Below are positions 1 to 6,803 of a DNA stretch of 20,300 bases, piece by piece. Source of the stretch: Nitrospirota bacterium (GTDB lineage Bacteria; Nitrospirota; Nitrospiria; Nitrospirales; NS-4); the NCBI GenBank assembly GCA_005877565.1, contig VBOK01000182.1:1-20300 (forward strand). Reading direction: 5' to 3'. The notes beneath the pieces are model-generated. The model made no database searches, was not told where the DNA came from, and worked only from the letters and a program-made list of their open reading frames with translations. How positions within the stretch are numbered: the first letter of the stretch is position 1; each line of letters begins with the position of its first letter. A program made the translations under genes and the position numbers.

Positions 1-2
1 AC

Positions 3-755
3 AAGGTCGCGGGAATCCTGGCGACGCCGGTGGAAAAGACTGACCGCATGGCCGTGCTCTGTCACGGCTTCCTTTCCAACAAGAACAGCAAGACCAACCA
101 GGCTTTGACAGCCTTGCTGCCGCCGCAGGGCATCGGCACGTTCCGGTTCGATTTCTTCGGCCAGGGCGAGAGTGAGGCGCCGTTTGAGCGGATCACCGTC
201 TCTCTGGCTGTAGGTCAAGCCTTGGCGGGGTTGGACCTGATGAGTTCGAAAGGCTATCGAAAGCTGGCGTTGGTGGGATCGAGCTTCGGCGGATTGGTGG
301 CGCTTCTCGCCGCCGCACAACGTCCGCGTATTGCGTGCATGGCATTGAAGTGCCCCGTGCCGGACTTTCCGGAGATGTTGAACCTAGAATTCGGCGAGAC
401 CGGGATGGCCCAATGGAAGGCGACCGACACGATCCCCAACGTGGTCCCCGGTGGAAGCGGGCGCATCAAGCTTTCGTACGCGTTCTACGAGGACAGCCTG
501 CGCCACAACGGCTTCGACGCGGCCAAAGTAATAACGGCGCCCACCGTCATCGTCCAGGGCTCTCACGACGAATACGTGCCGCCTCGTCAGATCCTGAAGC
601 TGTCGGAGTCGCTGGGAGGCCCGAACTCTGTGGCGTGGCTGCCCGACGCCGATCACCACTTCTCCAGACCGGAGGACTTTCAGAGGATGACGACCCTGCT
701 GAGCAACTGGGTCGCCGATCACCTGAACGCTCCCTGCGGCTTCGGCTTCGGATAG
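3..755 (+). CDS. Alpha/beta hydrolase (serine aminopeptidase/dienelactone-hydrolase-like), 5' end outside window
   Basis: The frame is open to the left edge (first full codon at 3), and coding-like sequence precedes the GTG at 30, so the true start lies upstream of the window. The visible part has the alpha/beta hydrolase layout. HGF near the N-terminus forms the oxyanion region. GSSFGG carries the nucleophile serine (codon 282-284). An aspartate follows in GSHDEYVP and a histidine in DADHHF near the C-terminus, completing a Ser-Asp-His triad. No signal peptide is visible, but the N-terminus is missing. The substrate cannot be told; relatives are esterases or acyl-peptide hydrolases acting on small molecules in the cytoplasm. 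The next gene starts 8 bases after its stop on the same strand, which suggests co-transcription. The fold assignment is firm; the substrate is unknown. Confidence 0.88.
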   Translation, partial: KVAGILATPVEKTDRMAVLCHGFLSNKNSKTNQALTALLPPQGIGTFRFDFFGQGESEAPFERITVSLAVGQALAGLDLMSSKGYRKLALVGSSFGGLVALLAAAQRPRIACMALKCPVPDFPEMLNLEFGETGMAQWKATDTIPNVVPGGSGRIKLSYAFYEDSLRHNGFDAAKVITAPTVIVQGSHDEYVPPRQILKLSESLGGPNSVAWLPDADHHFSRPEDFQRMTTLLSNWVADHLNAPCGFGFG

Positions 756-763
756 ATCCTCTT

Positions 764-1717
764 ATGCTGCGACTGCTATTCCAAAACCTGGAGCAGACTC
801 TCGGTCCAGCCCTCTCACAGGTCTCATTGTTCTTTTACTATGGCGGGCTGACCCTCCTGGTATTCGTGGCGCTGGTGCCGGTGTGGCGGGTCTGGATAGA
901 GGATGTGACCGCGGGCATGGGGATCGAACGGCGATGGGTGATGACCTGCCATAACTGCGGGAAGCTAACGATCGTCGCAGGCCGCAGGTGCGGCATTTGC
1001 GAATGGGACCTCGACATTCCGGTAATCGTGCGCCTCTGGACGTTTTTCACGGGAAGAGGTGAAGGGACAGTGACACGGCGCCTCAGGTGGTGGATCCACC
1101 TTCTCGGGGGCGTCACCTTCCTCCTCCTCTCGATCTGGATCGTGACCTCCACAGAAGGGCTGACTCCGGAAGGATCGTTGCATCGGCTCTTTTTAGGCTT
1201 CGCGTTTGTAGCCTTGGCGATGTTCGGCTGGCTAGCCGGGCGTGCCCTACGGATTGGGCAGCAAGGGGTGCTGGCTCGCGTTGGCGACGCGGCGATGGCG
1301 CTGACGGCAATTGGGGCAATGGCCGTCGCTCTGTTTCTGACCGATGCTGTAAGACACACGAAGGAAGTCCCGCTTGCTCGGTTCGACACGATCGCCAACG
1401 CCGCCAGAATTGGTGAAAGCGTCCTCCCTCTTCCACAAGGGGAGATCGGATTCAACTACCTCCAACTGGACCAGGAGAACCTGGGGTATCATCGGATCAT
1501 TGCGTTGGGCTTCTCAGGCAGTGAGCGCATGCCGCTTCAGCGGAACGCGCTGAAAGAGCAGATCATCAGGCATCTTCGCAAGCATGCGGCCGGCTACACG
1601 GCTCGCGGACTCACGGTCCGCTTGCGCACTGACCGTCTCCAAATTGTGCCGGGTCAGTCCTACGAGGTGATCGAGCGGGAAGGGCAAGTGCTGCTGCGAA
1701 GCGTAGCCAGTAGGTAA
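764..1717 (+). CDS. Multi-pass membrane protein with a four-cysteine zinc ribbon, function unknown
   Basis: This 317-residue protein starts at the ATG at 764, just 8 bases after the hydrolase stop. The frame is open further upstream, but that part only shadows the hydrolase. A hydrophobic segment at about residues 22-44 is followed by a small loop with CHNCG (C62, C65) and CGIC (C76, C79). This CxxC-x10-CxxC pair is a likely zinc ribbon. Three more hydrophobic segments follow at about 109-128, 139-160 and 175-194, then a soluble tail of about 120 residues. I do not recognise the family. The arrangement suggests an inner-membrane protein with a metal-binding loop and a tail. No clear ribosome binding site precedes the ATG, so translation may depend on coupling to the upstream gene. 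It ends only 7 bases from the convergent gene at 1725. Confidence 0.75.
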   Translation: MLRLLFQNLEQTLGPALSQVSLFFYYGGLTLLVFVALVPVWRVWIEDVTAGMGIERRWVMTCHNCGKLTIVAGRRCGICEWDLDIPVIVRLWTFFTGRGEGTVTRRLRWWIHLLGGVTFLLLSIWIVTSTEGLTPEGSLHRLFLGFAFVALAMFGWLAGRALRIGQQGVLARVGDAAMALTAIGAMAVALFLTDAVRHTKEVPLARFDTIANAARIGESVLPLPQGEIGFNYLQLDQENLGYHRIIALGFSGSERMPLQRNALKEQIIRHLRKHAAGYTARGLTVRLRTDRLQIVPGQSYEVIEREGQVLLRSVASR

Positions 1718-1724
1718 GGGAAGA

Positions 1725-2123
1725 TCAAGGAGCCGCTGCTCCTGGGGAAGACGGCAGGGCATGGGCCTTAGGCCGAGGTGTTGGGTCCAGCCTTCTTACC
1801 CGCTCGATCGCTGGTTCGTCTACAAACGGCTCGTACCGCCTGAGAGCCAGTGTTAGTGTGTCCCCCGGCTGAACCAGGAGGTCAATCTCTGCCACCTTTT
1901 TCTTAAAAGTTACGAGGAACGATCCCTGGCTAGTCTGGACCGTCAGGAGAAGGCGATCCCCCTCTCGCAGTTTCCGTGCGACCTCTCCTTCGATGGTTTC
2001 AGCTTTTTTGACCCCAAACGTTTCGTGAAGGAAGGGACCGGCCACATCTGGCGCGAAGATCGTCCCAACAACGCCGAGCGCAATCCCAACCGACAGGATG
2101 AAAAAGACCAGCCCAGGCTTCAT
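1725..2123 (-). CDS. Small exported or membrane-anchored protein, function unknown
   Basis: This is a 132-residue protein. I chose the ATG at 2123 rather than a longer start because a strong GGAGG ribosome binding site (AAGGAGG, then six bases) sits right before it and the protein then begins with a proper hydrophobic segment (residues 4-25). That segment could be an uncleaved anchor or a signal peptide. The rest is a small mixed-charge domain (about 35-110) with alternating hydrophobic residues, probably beta-rich, and a proline/alanine-rich tail. I recognise no family motif. It lies 148 bases downstream of the CPBP protease on the same strand. That gap contains an AT-rich stretch (about 2211-2230) and a small hairpin, GTTGC-TAAG-GCAAC at 2192-2205, so it may have its own promoter, but I could not identify convincing boxes. 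Confidence 0.7.
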   Translation of the reverse strand: MKPGLVFFILSVGIALGVVGTIFAPDVAGPFLHETFGVKKAETIEGEVARKLREGDRLLLTVQTSQGSFLVTFKKKVAEIDLLVQPGDTLTLALRRYEPFVDEPAIERVRRLDPTPRPKAHALPSSPGAAAP

Positions 2124-2271
2124 GATGTGCCTCCTTCCTCCCGAGAGTCTCGTCATGCCACCGCTCGGCACTTCCGACGCACGGGGGATGTGTTGCTAAG
2201 GCAACGGCTTCATATAAGTATTCAGATAAAACTGGGAGAGTCAAGAAGGGAAGGGAGAGTTACGGCGAGGA

Positions 2272-3717
2272 CTACACCCGGAGTAGCCAGATAAATTCCA
2301 CCGACACGAACAGGTTGTTGATCGCGTGGCCGAGGATCGCCGGCAGAAGGCTACGAGTCCGCTCGTAGGCCAGCGCCCAGAGGACCCCGCTCCAGAAGAC
2401 CGACGCGAACCCGATCACCCCATAGCCGTGGACCAGCGCGAAGAAGGCTGCGCTTACCCCTATTGCCGGCCACACCCCGATCGCCATCCGCAGGGTGGCG
2501 TAGAGCACGCCGCGGAACGCCAGTTCCTCGAGCAGCGGCGCCCAGACAATGCTGTCGAGGAGTTCGCAGGCGACAAGCCACGGCGGCCCCCACAGCAAGT
2601 TTTCCAAAAGCCCGTCCGCCCAATGGGCCTTGATGTGGAGCGCATCGCTGCCGACGGTGATCAACACCTCTCCGAGCACCGACAGGGTGCTGATCACCAG
2701 GGTCGCCCCGACGATCCGTCCCACTGCACCCGGCTGCAGGTTCAACCCGAAGGCCGGCGGCACCGACAAGCCACGAAGTGAGAAGTACCGGAGGGTCCAC
2801 CAGACCATCGGCACACCCGCCACCAGTGTCGAGATGCCGGTGAACAGCGACTCCTTCGGCAGCAGGAGGTTGGACACCAGGCCGATGAGCAGAAAACCGA
2901 ACACCCCCCGCACGAAAAGCCCGAGGCCATCCTGTTGCGACCAGAGCGGGGGCAAGGGCGCGTCCCCGACCACTAACGGCAGGCGCCTCGTCAGAACCCT
3001 GCCCAGGACCACCGTGCCGAGCGCCAGCAGGACTAACTGTCCCAGAATCAAGCTGATCCAGCGATCGAGCAACGCTTCCCCGCGCGCACCGATGGCCGCC
3101 TCCGCCGCGGCCTGGACGGCCTGATCGCCCATCGCGGCGGCCACGCGCGCGACCAGCACATCGGCAAACCAGCCCGGAGTCAGCTCCGAGCGGATCTCCG
3201 CCACCAGCGACCGTCCCGTCTCCCGATCGAGTACGGGTGTCAGGTAAGCCGCCCGGACCCACTGCACCATGCGAGCTGCCGACTCCCCCTGAAACTCCCA
3301 GGGAACCAGCGCGGCGCTCACGCGGTTCAGTTGGCCGTCCTCCCCCAGCAGGATGACCCGATAGAGTTGGGTGAGGGGAGCAGGACCCGCGCTGACGAGC
3401 TCGTCGTACCAGGCGATCGCGTCGCCCAGCGTGTCCTCGGGACCGGCGAAGGCCACATACAGCGCCCGCTTCCAGTCGGCGGCCCGGTGGAGCGCATCTC
3501 GCAGGTCCAGGTCGCGGGACACGAGCCGCTCCAGCGATTCTTCCGGATGATCCAACTGGTCCAGTCGCGACGAGGAAGACGGGACGACGGCAAGCCCGAG
3601 ATACACGACGACGAAGAGCCCATAGGCGGCGGTCACCCAGGGGGAGAAGATGGACGGCCGGATAGGACCTTGGACGGAGGCCTGCAGGCTCTCCGATGGC
3701 TGGTCGGCATCGGGCAT
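2272..3717 (-). CDS. CPBP-family intramembrane glutamic protease (CAAX protease/Abi family)
   Basis: This 481-residue membrane protein has the three signature motifs of the CPBP (Rce1-like) family near its C-terminus. These are EELAFRG (E397, E398, R402), FFALVHG (H430) and HAINNLF (H464, N467 or N468), each in a hydrophobic segment. Bacterial members act as membrane proteases, and some give bacteriocin self-immunity. An unusual feature is the N-terminal half: one membrane segment (about 27-46), then a soluble region of about 165 residues rich in helix-forming residues, then the membrane core from about 215. The start at 3717 is only 29 bases from the divergent aminotransferase ATG. A TATACT box at 3731-3726 predicts a nearly leaderless message. 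The family call is firm; substrate and role are unknown. Confidence 0.9.
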   Translation of the reverse strand: MPDADQPSESLQASVQGPIRPSIFSPWVTAAYGLFVVVYLGLAVVPSSSSRLDQLDHPEESLERLVSRDLDLRDALHRAADWKRALYVAFAGPEDTLGDAIAWYDELVSAGPAPLTQLYRVILLGEDGQLNRVSAALVPWEFQGESAARMVQWVRAAYLTPVLDRETGRSLVAEIRSELTPGWFADVLVARVAAAMGDQAVQAAAEAAIGARGEALLDRWISLILGQLVLLALGTVVLGRVLTRRLPLVVGDAPLPPLWSQQDGLGLFVRGVFGFLLIGLVSNLLLPKESLFTGISTLVAGVPMVWWTLRYFSLRGLSVPPAFGLNLQPGAVGRIVGATLVISTLSVLGEVLITVGSDALHIKAHWADGLLENLLWGPPWLVACELLDSIVWAPLLEELAFRGVLYATLRMAIGVWPAIGVSAAFFALVHGYGVIGFASVFWSGVLWALAYERTRSLLPAILGHAINNLFVSVEFIWLLRV

Positions 3718-3725
3718 GGGGCGGG

Positions 3726-3740
3726 AGTATAGGGTATAAT
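3726..3740. promoter_or_regulatory. Divergent -10 boxes with near-zero leaders
   Basis: The 29-base gap between the CPBP protease (minus) and the aminotransferase (plus) contains TATAAT at 3735-3740 on plus and TATACT at 3731-3726 on minus, forming a near-palindrome centred on GGG. The plus box ends 6 bases before the ATG at 3747; the minus box ends 8 bases before the ATG at 3717. Transcription normally begins about 7 bases after the -10 box, so both messages should start at or within about two bases of their start codons. Neither start has a Shine-Dalgarno sequence. A minus-strand -35 (TTGCGA, 3755-3750, spacing 18) is plausible. No good plus-strand -35 was seen. Confidence 0.55.
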
Positions 3741-3746
3741 GCGCGC

Positions 3747-4937
3747 ATGTCGCAAACGGTCTCTGAACTAGCCCCTTCTCCTCGGCTCCTGCTCGGTCCT
3801 GGTCCTAGCCTCGTCCATCCCCGCGTGCTGCGCGCCATGAGCACGCCGCTGCTCGGCCATCTGGACCCTGAATTCCTCACGATCATGAACGAGGTGCAGG
3901 CCCTGCTCCGCACGGTCTTCCAGACGGACAACCCCTTCACCATCGCCGTGTCCGGCACTGGCTCGGCTGGCATGGAGGCTGCGCTGGTGAACCTGGTCGA
4001 GCCGGGCGACATCGTGATCGTGGGCGTAAACGGCGTATTCGGTGCGCGCATGGCCGACATCGTGGGACGCGCGGGCGGCAAGGCAGTCACGCTCGAGGTC
4101 CCGTGGGGACAGACCATCGACCCGCACCGCTTGGAGGACGCGCTCAGGCAGGCAGGCTCCGTCAAAGCGGTCGCCCTGGTCCATGCGGAGACCTCCACCG
4201 GCGCCCATCAGCCGATGGAGGAGATAGGCCCGCTCTGCCGGCAGTACGGGGCGCTCCTTGTCGTGGACGCCGTCACGTCCCTCGGCGGCGTGCCCGTGCG
4301 GGTGGACACGTGGGGGATCGACGCCTGCTACAGCGGGACGCAGAAATGCCTGAGCTGCCCCCCTGGTCTCGCCCCGCTGACCTTGAGCCGACGCGCCCTG
4401 GAGGTGGTCAAGGGGCGCAAGACGAAGATGCAGAGCTGGTACCTCGACCTGTCGATGATCGCGGACTATTGGGCAGAAGGAAAACGAGCTTACCACCATA
4501 CGGCGCCTATCAGCATGATCTATGCGCTGCGTGAAGCCCTGCGCCTCGTGGTGGAGGAAGGGCTGGAGGCCCGGTTTGACCGTCACTACCGCAACAGCGC
4601 AGCGCTCATGGCCGGTCTGGCGACGCTGGGGTGCGAGCCCCAGGCACAGACCGGACACCGGCTGCCCACGTTGAACTGCGTGCGCGTACCCGCCGGCGTG
4701 GACGAGGCGGCGGTGCGCAAGACGCTGCTGGCCGAATTCGGCATCGAGATCGGCGGCGGGCTCGGTCCGCTCGCCGGCCGGGTGTGGCGCATCGGATTGA
4801 TGGGCGAATCCTCGCGGCATGAACACGTGGTGACGCTGCTGTCCACACTCGAACAGATCTTCGGTCAACACGGGTGGACCAAGCAGAGCGGCGCGGCCCT
4901 GACCGCCGCCCTGCAGGCCTACGCCACAGCAACCTGA
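3747..4937 (+). CDS. Class V PLP-dependent aminotransferase (serine/alanine-glyoxylate aminotransferase-like)
   Basis: This 396-residue enzyme starts at the ATG at 3747. The longer frame from 3696 would overlap the divergent gene and adds nothing typical of the family. Its N-terminus LLLGPGPSLVHPRVLRAM is characteristic. SGTGSAGMEAAL (about 69-80) is the cofactor phosphate loop, VVDAVTSLGG (D174) holds the pyridine nitrogen, and SGTQKCLSCPPG carries the Schiff-base lysine K200. The family transfers amino groups from serine or alanine to glyoxylate in the cytoplasm, in glycine and C1/C2 metabolism; sequence alone does not settle which donor. The gene has no Shine-Dalgarno site and a TATAAT box 6 bases upstream, so its message is probably leaderless. 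A peroxiredoxin gene follows after 67 bases. Confidence 0.93.
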   Translation: MSQTVSELAPSPRLLLGPGPSLVHPRVLRAMSTPLLGHLDPEFLTIMNEVQALLRTVFQTDNPFTIAVSGTGSAGMEAALVNLVEPGDIVIVGVNGVFGARMADIVGRAGGKAVTLEVPWGQTIDPHRLEDALRQAGSVKAVALVHAETSTGAHQPMEEIGPLCRQYGALLVVDAVTSLGGVPVRVDTWGIDACYSGTQKCLSCPPGLAPLTLSRRALEVVKGRKTKMQSWYLDLSMIADYWAEGKRAYHHTAPISMIYALREALRLVVEEGLEARFDRHYRNSAALMAGLATLGCEPQAQTGHRLPTLNCVRVPAGVDEAAVRKTLLAEFGIEIGGGLGPLAGRVWRIGLMGESSRHEHVVTLLSTLEQIFGQHGWTKQSGAALTAALQAYATAT

Positions 4938-4957
4938 TCGCGGTTGATTCACCCGGG

Positions 4958-4983
4958 CGGTGGTGCAAGGCAGACCACCACCG
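4958..4983 (+). terminator. Weak hairpin after the aminotransferase
   Basis: CGGTGGT (4958-4964) can pair with ACCACCG (4977-4983) around a 12-base loop. Only a broken T-rich stretch (CTTTGTTG) follows, so it may be a weak intrinsic terminator or an incidental hairpin before the peroxiredoxin gene. Confidence 0.25.
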
Positions 4984-5004
4984 GCTTTGTTGAAAGGGGA
5001 TACC

Positions 5005-5472
5005 ATGGCCGATGCGTTGCAGGTGGGCGACAAGGCCCCTGACTTCTCCCTGCCCGACCAGGACGGCAAGACGGTCAGTCTCAAGAGCCTCAAAGTCAAA
5101 CAGGTGGTGCTCTACTTCTACCCCAAGGACGACACACCGGGGTGCACCAAGGAAGCGTGCGGCTTTCGGGACTCCTTGAGAACGATCGAGCAGGCCAACA
5201 CCGTCGTGCTGGGCGTCAGCATGGACAACGCCGAGTCCCATCAAAAGTTCATCAAGAAATACAGCCTCCCTTTCACGCTGTTATGCGATGAGGACGGCAA
5301 GGTCTCGAAGGCCTACGGGGTCTACAAGAAGAAGAACATGTACGGGAAGACCTACTGGGGCATCGAACGCAGCACGTTCATCATCGACGAAACCGGCACG
5401 CTCAAGGCGATCTTCCGCAAGGTGAAAGTGGACGGCCATGTTGGCGAGGTCCAGGCCGTGCTCAAGGCGTAG
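5005..5472 (+). CDS. bcp: Thioredoxin-dependent thiol peroxidase, Bcp/PrxQ type
   Basis: This 155-residue peroxiredoxin uses the ATG at 5005, preceded by the purine-rich site AAAGGGGA at a good distance. A longer in-frame start at 4960 would add 15 unrelated residues. The motif PKDDTPGCTKEACGFRD places the peroxidatic cysteine at C47 and the resolving cysteine at C52, the spacing of the atypical two-cysteine Bcp group, and the length is normal. The enzyme reduces hydrogen peroxide and organic peroxides in the cytoplasm and is recycled by thioredoxin. GISMD-like (GVSMDNAESH) and tryptophan-containing (YWGIERSTFIID) segments further support Bcp. It sits between the aminotransferase and an amidohydrolase on the same strand, with a structured repeat after it, so it may be its own transcription unit. 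Confidence 0.95.
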   Translation: MADALQVGDKAPDFSLPDQDGKTVSLKSLKVKQVVLYFYPKDDTPGCTKEACGFRDSLRTIEQANTVVLGVSMDNAESHQKFIKKYSLPFTLLCDEDGKVSKAYGVYKKKNMYGKTYWGIERSTFIIDETGTLKAIFRKVKVDGHVGEVQAVLKA

Positions 5473-5474
5473 AT

Positions 5475-5541
5475 CGTTAAACGTGAAACGTTAAACGTAT
5501 CGGGGCAGAGAAACTGCCGTTTAACGCATAACGATTAACGG
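5475..5541. repeat. AT-rich intergenic repeat with a bipartite hairpin
   Basis: The 75-base gap between bcp and the amidohydrolase is much more AT-rich than its surroundings. CGTTAAACGT occurs twice directly (5475-5484 and 5489-5498) and inverted as CGTTTAACG (5518-5526), with a related ATTAACGG at 5534-5541. In the centre, GGCAG-AGAAA-CTGCC (5504-5518) forms a perfect five-base stem with a five-base loop, stacked next to the GTTAAAC/GTTTAAC arms. It could end bcp transcription, though no T run follows, or be one copy of a dispersed repeat family. Confidence 0.55.
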
Positions 5542-5547
5542 TTGACC

Positions 5548-6750
5548 ATGTCCCTCGCCATTCGCAACATCCTTGTCATCGATGGCACCGGCGCTAAGCT
5601 GGAGCGGGCCACCGTCGTGGTGGACGGTGATCGGATCGCCGCAGTCGGCCCCGACAGCCGGGTCAAGGTCCCGCGTGGCTCACGCGTGATCGCAGGCCAT
5701 GGGCGGGCCCTTCTCCCCGGTCTCATTGATTGCCACGTTCACTACTGCCTGGACGCCGGTCCGGATGCCATCCGAACGCTCGAACAGGACGATCCGACCG
5801 TCACTGCCGTCAAGGCCGTCGTCCACGCTCGCGCGACGCTGGAAGCCGGGATCACAACGGTCCGCGACGTTGGCTCCCGCGAGCGCATCTCGATCTCAGT
5901 CACCCGCGCGATCAAGGCCGGGATCATCCCGGGCCCCCGCACGCTCAACGCGGGCCTCGTGATCTGCATGCCGGGCGGGCACGCCTGGTTCATCGGACGC
6001 CAAGCCGACGGCCCTGACGAGATCGTCAAGGCGGTGCACGAGCAGATCCGCGCGGGCGCCGACGTCATCAAGTTTATCGCGACTGGCGGCGTGCTGACGC
6101 CGGGGACCTCCCCTGGCACGGCGCAGTTCACGCTGGAAGAGCTACGGGCCGGCGTCGAAGAGGCCGTGCGCGCGGGCCGGCGCGTCGCGGCCCACGCGCA
6201 CGGCGCCGAAGGCATGAAGAACGCCCTCCGCGCCGGGGTCCACTCCATCGAGCACGGGACCTTGCTGGATGACGAGGCGCTGGACCTGCTCCTCAAGCGC
6301 CGGACCTTTCTCGTCCCGACCCTCTCGGCCATCCAGTGCGGCTTCGAGCACGGCAAGCAGGGTGGGATGCCGGACTACGCGCTCGAGAAATGCGCCGGGA
6401 TGGCGGAGGCGCAGCGGCAGAACTTCCGCAAAGCGGTCAAGGCCGGCGTAAGGATCGCGATGGGCACCGATGCCGGCACACCCTTCAACCACCACGGGCG
6501 CAATGCGCAGGAGCTGCGCCGGATGGTGCAGTTCGGGCTCACCCCGATGCGGGCGATCGAGGCCGCCACCCGCTCGGCCGCAACCCTGCTCGGCCTCGAG
6601 CAGGAGATCGGCACGGTCGAAGCCGGCAAACAGGCCGACCTGCTCGTGGTAAAAGGCAGCCCTCTGGACGACATCGCCCTGCTGGAAGAGCCCGCGCGCC
6701 TGGAGTACGTGATCCAGGGCGGGAAGATCGTCAAGGGCAACGCTGAATGA
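5548..6750 (+). CDS. Metal-dependent amidohydrolase (imidazolonepropionase-like/prolidase-like)
   Basis: This 400-residue enzyme starts at the ATG at 5548; a TTG two codons earlier is possible but less likely. It has the usual small beta-sandwich ends around a TIM barrel. GLIDCHVH gives H63 and H65, VIKFIATGG gives the probable carboxylated lysine K175, VAAHAHG gives H216, SIEHG gives H236, and MGTDAGTP gives the catalytic aspartate D308. This is a full binuclear-type metal set. Relatives hydrolyse Xaa-Pro/Arg dipeptides, N-acyl compounds or imidazolones, so the substrate is uncertain. No signal peptide is seen, so it is cytoplasmic. No clear ribosome binding site precedes the start, because the upstream bases belong to the AT-rich repeat. 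An inverted repeat begins within its last codons. Confidence 0.92.
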   Translation: MSLAIRNILVIDGTGAKLERATVVVDGDRIAAVGPDSRVKVPRGSRVIAGHGRALLPGLIDCHVHYCLDAGPDAIRTLEQDDPTVTAVKAVVHARATLEAGITTVRDVGSRERISISVTRAIKAGIIPGPRTLNAGLVICMPGGHAWFIGRQADGPDEIVKAVHEQIRAGADVIKFIATGGVLTPGTSPGTAQFTLEELRAGVEEAVRAGRRVAAHAHGAEGMKNALRAGVHSIEHGTLLDDEALDLLLKRRTFLVPTLSAIQCGFEHGKQGGMPDYALEKCAGMAEAQRQNFRKAVKAGVRIAMGTDAGTPFNHHGRNAQELRRMVQFGLTPMRAIEAATRSAATLLGLEQEIGTVEAGKQADLLVVKGSPLDDIALLEEPARLEYVIQGGKIVKGNAE

Positions 6751-6797
6751 TGGATGCTGAGTGATGAATTGAAGGTTGCCGTTCAGCATTCATCATT
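6746..6797. repeat. 15-bp inverted repeat between convergent genes, possible bidirectional terminator
   Basis: AATGATGGATGCTGA (6746-6760) is the inverse complement of TCAGCATTCATCATT (6783-6797) with a single mismatch, separated by 22 bases. The left arm overlaps the amidohydrolase stop codon, and the right arm ends 6 bases before the convergent gene's stop at 6804. The stem could end transcription from both sides. The GATGAATG-like wording also resembles a dispersed intergenic repeat. Confidence 0.5.
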
Positions 6798-6803
6798 CCT
6801 CGT

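Noticed and set aside
335..1717. Longer 460-residue version of the zinc-ribbon membrane protein
   Set aside because: The first 143 codons only shadow the hydrolase in another frame and are arginine-rich; the ATG at 764 directly after the hydrolase stop fits much better.
2192..2244. Promoter for the small exported protein (TTGACT at 2244-2239 plus AT-rich region)
   Set aside because: No -10 box falls at 16-18 bases; the best TATA-like match is 22 bases away, so I do not list it as a promoter.
2351..4198. 615-codon open frame on minus across the CPBP protease and the aminotransferase
   Set aside because: It is low-complexity Gly/Arg/Ala sequence typical of a GC-rich shadow frame, has no motif, and conflicts with two well-supported genes.
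3768..5099. 443-codon open frame on minus, antisense to the aminotransferase
   Set aside because: Shadow of the coding strand with no recognisable domain.
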